Below, in pieces: positions 24,501 to 27,572 of a DNA stretch of 27,572 bases (position 1 is the stretch's first letter; the number at the start of each line of letters is the position of its first letter). Origin of the DNA: an uncultured Eubacteriales bacterium (GTDB lineage Bacteria > Bacillota > Clostridia > Christensenellales > Borkfalkiaceae); assembly GCA_900547645.1 (NCBI GenBank), contig URHP01000014.1:1-27572 (forward strand), written 5' to 3'. A program made the translations under genes and the position numbers. The notes beneath the pieces are model-generated. The model saw only the letters and a list, made by a program, of their open reading frames with translations. It was not told where the DNA came from and did not search any database.

Positions 24501-24794
24501 TGCCGCGCCCTTATCCTGCGCCGCCGCAAACGCTTCGTACTGCGCCGTCGTCAACGTGACCGCACCGTCTTCCGCCTTCACTCCGCCCACGCTCTCAACG
24601 GTGAGGGAAGTATCGCTTGAGAGTACGGGAGGATCCTCGTCCCCGCCGCCCGGATCGCCGCCCTGCGGCTCCTCCTGCTCGGTGCCGGGCGGCGTAACGC
24701 TCTGCTGCTCTGCGGGCGTACACCCGACCAGAAACAGCGACGCCGCAACTGCGACCGTCAGCAGAAGCGCAATCAACCACGTATGTTTTTTCAT
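21564..24794 (-). CDS. Large SGNH/GDSL esterase lipoprotein with tandem beta-sandwich domains
   Basis: A 1076-residue surface lipoprotein. Signal peptide ends LVGC (Cys25); start ATG 24794 has AGGAGG 6 nt upstream. Then come an acidic Pro/Gly linker, two almost identical 81-residue domains (about 58-219) and a diverged third (about 220-300). They end in EDGTQKDYTVTLTV-type strands like cadherin-like beta-sandwich modules. Next is a long region (about 305-880) that looks like several LamG/ConA-like jelly-rolls. The C-terminus (about 898-1076) is an SGNH hydrolase with all four blocks: GSST (nucleophile about Ser906), NVGIGG, GGNN (about 960-961) and SDGIH (Asp1053, His1056). Likely an esterase, possibly a deacetylase, acting on a polysaccharide; the substrate is inferred only from the GH115 module nearby. 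Divergent from an AraC gene that probably controls it. Confidence 0.85.
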   Translation of the reverse strand: MKKHTWLIALLLTVAVAASLFLVGCTPAEQQSVTPPGTEQEEPQGGDPGGGDEDPPVLSSDTSLTVESVGGVKAEDGAVTLTTAQYEAFAAAQDKGAACEYTLAEKASVTVTLEGTSLKFAVTAEDGTQKDYTVTLTVLSDDTSLTVESVGGVKAEGGAVTLTTAQYEAFAAAQDKGAACEYTLAEKASVTVTLEGTSLKFAVTAEDGTQKDYTVTLTVLSNDVSFRLNAVCGETISDEAVTLSEQQFYALQEDLAAVCDYTAAQGASVTASYETETHSLVFTVVSQDRSATGEYTTVIAVHSPFGSNSLNGYGSADNVSWSFADGGYLLSGAAFALDERDVQVMNDWSFSCNVAIKGLAENSEVVFSSYQTDNLVVRFVLRGESGNRFILFSDYRDMSGFKNYTEHLVDLTYEEGEELSFRLINLGNSLVMIYNGETVYRRTLDTLTHSELCISTVTCSAVLSDLEIVTDRALVEAAYQDALQGYPDPMVGATLIGNADNIAEFTQNEDGTLTVLGSRSNARVMSAIYGEGVPYGGYQYAVSGSVRVTNTKTTGPSASKVEFQIYTSFQNFIKFHLFRYPTNNSFYAYPTINSKMSTIACESNTMPQGTDYTLDFIFIYDHGRIEAWLKDGGYMPEYKCVYTLETDWGYTGFALAMRQYCDVTFSGLSICKNEEYDALWSQLHAGDADLFAMSAQKDTAEQSSVFTDGGSNIFYKGDQEYGKAFLFADGVPVAGDAWMVSGTFSYSDYRNWGQCELQVWQDDTHAVRYVFEYVPGGTFQVFTEIRQGNAMWQNYKLIQRPQTANPAYLNFTVVNYGGAVSFLIDGYVWHSYEDAGLSAPAITFGGQNCIMKLSGLSAVTDEAAVGEFAANMQEYSYVSPYESRIAALAEEYAGAQKGGVLLAGSSTIDFWDTWQEDIGADTLGYNVGIGGTVVEDWLYAYDRLVAPFEPGKIVLFLGGNNVNNLGDSGEATAKLLAELLEKMHADFPEAEIYYVLSLPVPNNFAHGVYTTEYGNLIECMKAYGTQNDWLTVIDMEDALTENGEPIAEYFRSDGIHMTAAGYAVWSAIINEVVFGK
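24138..24623 (-). repeat. Tandem 243-bp intragenic duplication
   Basis: Two adjacent 243-bp units (24381-24623 and 24138-24380), each encoding one 81-residue domain of the SGNH lipoprotein. They are nearly identical at the DNA level, and the encoded residues differ at only two positions (Ser/Asp and Asp/Gly). The next downstream domain is homologous but strongly diverged. Confidence 0.93.
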
Positions 24795-24823
24795 TATTTT
24801 CCTCCTCATTTGCAAGACGCCCC

Positions 24824-24852
24824 TTGCAATTTTCCTTCATTTGCATTATAAT
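24824..24852 (+). promoter_or_regulatory. Promoter of the second AraC-family gene
   Basis: TTGCAA (24824-24829), 17-bp spacer, TATAAT (24847-24852). The predicted start is near 24859. The -10 shares the palindrome ATTATAAT (24845-24852) with the divergent promoter. TTGCAA/TTGCAT also recurs at 24810-24815 and 24841-24846, possible regulator half-sites. Confidence 0.75.
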
Positions 24853-24873
24853 CGGAGTAAGACCGCTTTTCAA
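24845..24873 (-). promoter_or_regulatory. Promoter of the SGNH lipoprotein gene
   Basis: Minus-strand TTGAAA (24868-24873), 17-bp spacer, TATAAT (24845-24850). The predicted start is near 24838, giving a leader of about 44 nt. The -10 box overlaps that of the divergent AraC promoter. Confidence 0.8.
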
Positions 24874-24917
24874 TACAGAAATTTGCGGAATTGAGTGCAA
24901 AAAAACGACGGAATATC

Positions 24918-25775
24918 ATGCAGAGGACCAAAAGGATCGTCGATCTTCTTCCCGAAACGGACATCGCTTTCCAGAAGGAGACCTTTTCAAGAAACAGGCT
25001 TTTATATAACGTGACGCAGATCGGCGTCTGCGTGGGCGGCGTGCGCCATTCCATCTCGCGCGAACGGTACGACGCCTTTGCCCTGTTCTATCTGAGGGAA
25101 GGCGCCGCGCTGCTTGAATACGACGGCAAAACATTCCGCGCCGAAGCGGGAGACCTGTTGTTCTGGGATCAGAAAAAACCGCACACGCTGCGCAACGCGG
25201 GGAACGCTCCCTTTACCGCCGACTTCGCCTACCTGTTCGGACCGAACGCCGACGGCTTTTTTGCGGCGTTCGAACAAAAACACGGCTGCCTGCTGCACGG
25301 CTACGATCCCGCGCTCTTTTCCAAGGCAGTCGCCGAGATCACGCCCGCCATCCGGCACGACCGGGAAGATCCTTACCGCACTTCCGCCCTGCTGTACGCC
25401 GTGCTCGCCGACCTGCTGCGCTACTGCGACGGCGATCCCGATGCGGAGAGCGACGTCTCCAAGATCGTCGCCTATCTTTCGGAACACTACGCCGAACCCA
25501 TCCGCGTGAGCGATATTTCCGAACTCGTCTATCTGAGCAAGTCCTATTCCATCCGGAAGTTCTGCGCGCGGACAGGCTTTACCCCGAAGGAATATCTGAA
25601 CAACCTGCGCTTCGACAAGAGCAAGGTCCTTCTGCTGGAAAGCAGGGACTCCGTGCAGGAGATCGCCGAACGGGTAGGGTTTTCGGACGGCCGCAGCCTT
25701 GTCTCGCTCTTCCGCAGAAAGCTCGGCATGACGCCGACGCAGTTCCGCGCGATCTCCGAAAAAACCCGGAAATAA
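24918..25775 (+). CDS. AraC-family transcriptional regulator (intact)
   Basis: A 285-residue AraC/XylS regulator with an N-terminal cupin-like ligand domain (roughly residues 15-110) and a C-terminal pair of helix-turn-helix units. The first is IRVSDISELVYLSKSYSIRKF, read as residues about 196-216 with one residue on each side of the core. The second is IAERVGFSDGRSLVSLFRRK, followed by GMTPTQFR. The ATG at 24918 is preferred (GACGGAA upstream); a TTG at 24891 would add nine residues. It diverges from the SGNH lipoprotein gene and is its likely activator, sensing a sugar or oligosaccharide. Unlike the first AraC gene in this window, it is uninterrupted. It ends at an identical copy of the terminator found beyond the lipoprotein gene. 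Confidence 0.88.
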   Translation: MQRTKRIVDLLPETDIAFQKETFSRNRLLYNVTQIGVCVGGVRHSISRERYDAFALFYLREGAALLEYDGKTFRAEAGDLLFWDQKKPHTLRNAGNAPFTADFAYLFGPNADGFFAAFEQKHGCLLHGYDPALFSKAVAEITPAIRHDREDPYRTSALLYAVLADLLRYCDGDPDAESDVSKIVAYLSEHYAEPIRVSDISELVYLSKSYSIRKFCARTGFTPKEYLNNLRFDKSKVLLLESRDSVQEIAERVGFSDGRSLVSLFRRKLGMTPTQFRAISEKTRK

Positions 25776-25782
25776 GTTAGCT

Positions 25783-25816
25783 GCACAAAAAAACGGCGCC
25801 GAAGCGCCGTTTTTTT
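25783..25816. terminator. Bidirectional terminator, identical copy 2
   Basis: Same 34-nt hairpin with A7/T7 flanks as at 21526-21559. It serves the AraC gene on the plus strand and the flavin reductase-rubredoxin gene on the minus strand. Confidence 0.9.
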
Positions 25817-25834
25817 GATCGTTTGATAAAAGGA

Positions 25835-26467
25835 TCACCGTTTTTCGAACTGTGATTTGGGCGCGCCGCACACAGGGCATACCCAATCGTCGGGCAGCTG
25901 CTCGAAGGGAACGCTTCCGTCATACACATATCCGCAGATCCTGCACACATATTTTCCGCCGGCGGCTTCCTCCGCCTGATAGGTGGGCGCATTCGCCGCC
26001 GTCTTGCCCTTTAACACCTTGTGATAGTAGGCATACGTCATGGGGACGCCGTCCGAAAGCACGTCCGCGTCCATTACCTCGCCCAAAAACACGGTGTGCG
26101 TGGAGGTCTCCATGCGATCGACGACCTTACAGGTAAACCAGCACTTTACGCCGTCCGGGACGGGGAGCTTGCCGCGCACCTTCCACGGAACCTCCGCAAA
26201 CTTATCCTTTTCCTTGGAAGAAAAAAAGCCGAATTTGCCGATGAGCTGCGGATCGCAGTCCTCCGCAAGCACGCAGACCGAAAAATAGCCCGTCGCCTGC
26301 ACGCAGCGGTTGGTATAGTTGTCATGATTGAGCGAAACGGCGATCGTCGCCGGCGCGGACGTGATCTGCATCGCGCTGTTGGCAACGCAGCCCACGGGAC
26401 GCCCCTCGTCCCAGCTCGTGCAAAGATACACCCCGTACGAAAGATCGTAAAACGCCTTTTTGTTCAT
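25835..26467 (-). CDS. Flavin reductase-rubredoxin fusion (high-molecular-weight rubredoxin type)
   Basis: A 210-residue redox protein. Residues 1-150 form a flavin-reductase-like FMN-binding barrel (start [41 protein letters not shown]). Residues about 173-210 are a rubredoxin domain with CRIC (Cys175, Cys178) and CPVC (Cys197, Cys200) holding one iron. Such fusions, known as high-molecular-weight rubredoxin in acetogens, pass electrons from NAD(P)H to flavodiiron or other oxygen-detoxifying partners. No such partner gene is in this window. AGGGAG lies upstream of the ATG at 26467. It is second in an operon, 15 nt after the membrane-protein gene. Confidence 0.88.
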   Translation of the reverse strand: MNKKAFYDLSYGVYLCTSWDEGRPVGCVANSAMQITSAPATIAVSLNHDNYTNRCVQATGYFSVCVLAEDCDPQLIGKFGFFSSKEKDKFAEVPWKVRGKLPVPDGVKCWFTCKVVDRMETSTHTVFLGEVMDADVLSDGVPMTYAYYHKVLKGKTAANAPTYQAEEAAGGKYVCRICGYVYDGSVPFEQLPDDWVCPVCGAPKSQFEKR

Positions 26468-26482
26468 GTGATCACTCCCTCC

Positions 26483-27430
26483 TTATTTTGACGGATCTTC
26501 CCGTTTTGATTCTTCAAAAGTCGGTGCGGGCAGGGCTTTTCTGCCTTCTCCCAAGCCGTTCGCCACGCGGTAGACGTACGATTCCGCATTCACGTTGACC
26601 ACAAGGAACGCGATGATCGCCACCGCAATGCCGATGCCGAGCGCGACGACCGCGTTTGCGAGCACGCCGATCAGCCAGACAATGCCGAGCGCGACGGCAA
26701 AAATGGCGAGCTGGGAGACAAAGAGCAGAAAACAGTTTCCCACCGTCACCACACTGCGGAAGGCGACCTTGCCCCGCCCGTGCAGCAGATAGGCTTCGAA
26801 CAGCGCGACAAACCCGAACAAAAGAATGCCGACGACGGCAGAAATGAGCGCGCCCGGATCCCACACCGCAAGCAGCCAGAGCGTGAATGCAACGATGGTC
26901 GCCGTCAGAAGCGAATCGACAATGGAATTCAGCCAGAACTTCCAAAAGCCGCGCCTGACCGTACTTTTGCGCACGAAATAGTTGGTCACAAAGTACCCGA
27001 GCACGACGCCGAGCACAAGCAGCGCCGCGAATGCGGACAGCGCGCCGCCGAGCGCCGAAACGACGTTTTCCAATGTGCCCGCAAGGCGCTGCGAAAGTTC
27101 CGCGGCGGCGGTTTCCGAAAGCTGGAAAAATTCTGCGAGCATGCCGGAGAGCCAGTCCGTCGTCAGAACGGTGTTGACCGCCGCAAGCGGATCGCTCCAA
27201 TCCAGCGAACGGACGGACGCGACCAGAAAGCCGAACAGCTCGTCCGCATGCGCTTCCGCATCGGGGAGCAGGGCGCCGATCTCCCGCGCGAGGTAGTCCG
27301 CCTGTTCAAAGAACGCGCCGAACAGCCCGGAAAGCCCGAAGAGCGCCCCCAGAAAGATACAGCCGAGCGGAACGAACACATAGACAAGGCATTTGAAAAA
27401 ATTCAAAAGCGCATTTGCGATCAGACGCAT
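26483..27430 (-). CDS. Polytopic membrane protein of unknown function
   Basis: A 315-residue hydrophobic protein with about six membrane segments. One is near the N-terminus (residues about 10-40) and the others are spread from about 130 to 285. A soluble amphipathic region (about 45-125) lies after the first segment, and the C-terminal tail is short and charged (EESKREDPSK). No transporter, kinase or enzyme motif was recognised. GGAGG lies 6 nt before the ATG. It is co-transcribed with the flavin reductase-rubredoxin gene 15 nt downstream, but a functional link is only positional. No clear promoter was found in the short stretch before it. Confidence 0.75.
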   Translation of the reverse strand: MRLIANALLNFFKCLVYVFVPLGCIFLGALFGLSGLFGAFFEQADYLAREIGALLPDAEAHADELFGFLVASVRSLDWSDPLAAVNTVLTTDWLSGMLAEFFQLSETAAAELSQRLAGTLENVVSALGGALSAFAALLVLGVVLGYFVTNYFVRKSTVRRGFWKFWLNSIVDSLLTATIVAFTLWLLAVWDPGALISAVVGILLFGFVALFEAYLLHGRGKVAFRSVVTVGNCFLLFVSQLAIFAVALGIVWLIGVLANAVVALGIGIAVAIIAFLVVNVNAESYVYRVANGLGEGRKALPAPTFEESKREDPSK

Positions 27431-27475
27431 GGCAGCCTCCTGCGGCGCGGACGCGCCTCCGACGGTCGGGCAATA

Positions 27476-27509
27476 AAAAGAAAGCGGACGAAACCGTCCG
27501 CATCTTTTT
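27476..27509. terminator. Bidirectional terminator before the IS-end-like repeat
   Basis: Stem GCGGACG (27484-27490), loop AAAC, CGTCCGC (27495-27501), with an A-rich run on the left and ATCTTTTT on the right. It probably ends a gene read from beyond the window on the minus strand. Confidence 0.75.
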
Positions 27510-27517
27510 GCCTGTTA

Positions 27518-27544
27518 GGTGAATTATACTATTAAGTGCAACAG
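27518..27544 (+). mobile_element. IS-end-like 27-bp repeat, copy 2, probable left end of an IS
   Basis: Exact inverted copy of 6321-6347. Here the inner side (GTGCAACAG) points right, and is followed by an A-rich stretch with AAAGGAG at 27554-27561, as expected just upstream of a transposase start outside the window. The resemblance to IS30-family ends is from memory. A contig that ends inside a multi-copy IS is common in short-read assemblies, which supports this reading. Confidence 0.55.
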
Positions 27545-27572
27545 ATGAGAGAAAAAAAGGAGTTCATACAAA

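Noticed and set aside
24138..24623. CRISPR-like or non-coding tandem repeat
   Set aside because: The unit is 243 bp, in frame, and encodes a folded beta-sandwich domain; there are no spacers.
27518..27544. The 27-bp repeat as an outward promoter (it contains TATAAT/TATACT)
   Set aside because: No -35-like hexamer lies 16-18 bp upstream in either orientation at either copy.

Overview
The window is a GC-rich bacterial contig end. It is almost certainly from a Gram-positive Clostridia-type member of the Bacillota. The basis is HPr kinase/phosphorylase (HprK), a Smr-type MutS2, a ylxY/ymxG-like pair, a CsoR-controlled copper operon, a flavoprotein-rubredoxin fusion, several lipoprotein signal peptides and strong Shine-Dalgarno sites. 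The high GC, the xylan-type glycoside hydrolase and the lipoproteins would fit a gut Christensenellales-like lineage, but that placement is inference. The first 34 bases are not biological: they are the Illumina Nextera (Tn5 mosaic-end) adapter, so the contig truly begins at base 35.

Layout, left to right. (1) 35-5624: a carbohydrate module. A two-gene minus-strand operon encodes a CBM9-like lipoprotein and a translationally coupled GH115 alpha-glucuronidase lipoprotein, cut off by the contig end. It diverges from an AraC-family regulator carrying an in-frame amber codon. (2) 5640-6390: an AT-rich patch with a small P-loop kinase gene, a 27-bp sequence that recurs inverted at the far right end (probably an IS end), and a bidirectional terminator. 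(3) 6422-6649: a solitary acyl carrier protein gene with a near-consensus promoter. (4) 6769-18069: a long minus-strand chain read in the order uvrC, Cof-type HAD phosphatase, hprK, U32 peptidase/hydroxylase, mutS2, then ylxY-like deacetylase, M16 peptidase, hypoxanthine-DNA glycosylase and AlkD-like glycosylase. Most junctions are ATGA/TGATG overlaps. (5) 18190-21508: an ArsR-type regulator, then a csoR-copA operon. Its copper ATPase is fused in frame to a CopZ-like domain that keeps its own ribosome-binding site, and its promoter carries two CsoR-type operators. (6) 21526-25816: a second carbohydrate module, a large SGNH-esterase lipoprotein with a freshly duplicated beta-sandwich domain, divergent from an intact AraC regulator. 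The module is bracketed by two identical 34-nt terminators. (7) 25835-27430: a flavin reductase-rubredoxin fusion and a polytopic membrane protein in one operon. (8) 27431-27572: a terminator, then the second copy of the IS-end-like sequence at the contig edge.

Working together: the two AraC/lipoprotein modules look like surface hemicellulose-processing units (glucuronic acid removal and probably ester removal). The central chain mixes DNA repair (UvrC, MutS2, two base-excision glycosylases) with catabolite control (HprK). The right part handles copper efflux and redox.

The items most worth a second look are: the copA-copZ fusion with a preserved internal start and an altered DKTGT motif; the interrupted AraC gene; two promoters placed for leaderless transcripts (uvrC and the first AraC gene); the IS-end-like repeats that both abut terminators; and the divergent promoters sharing one -10 box. 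No tRNA, rRNA, CRISPR array or prophage genes were seen.
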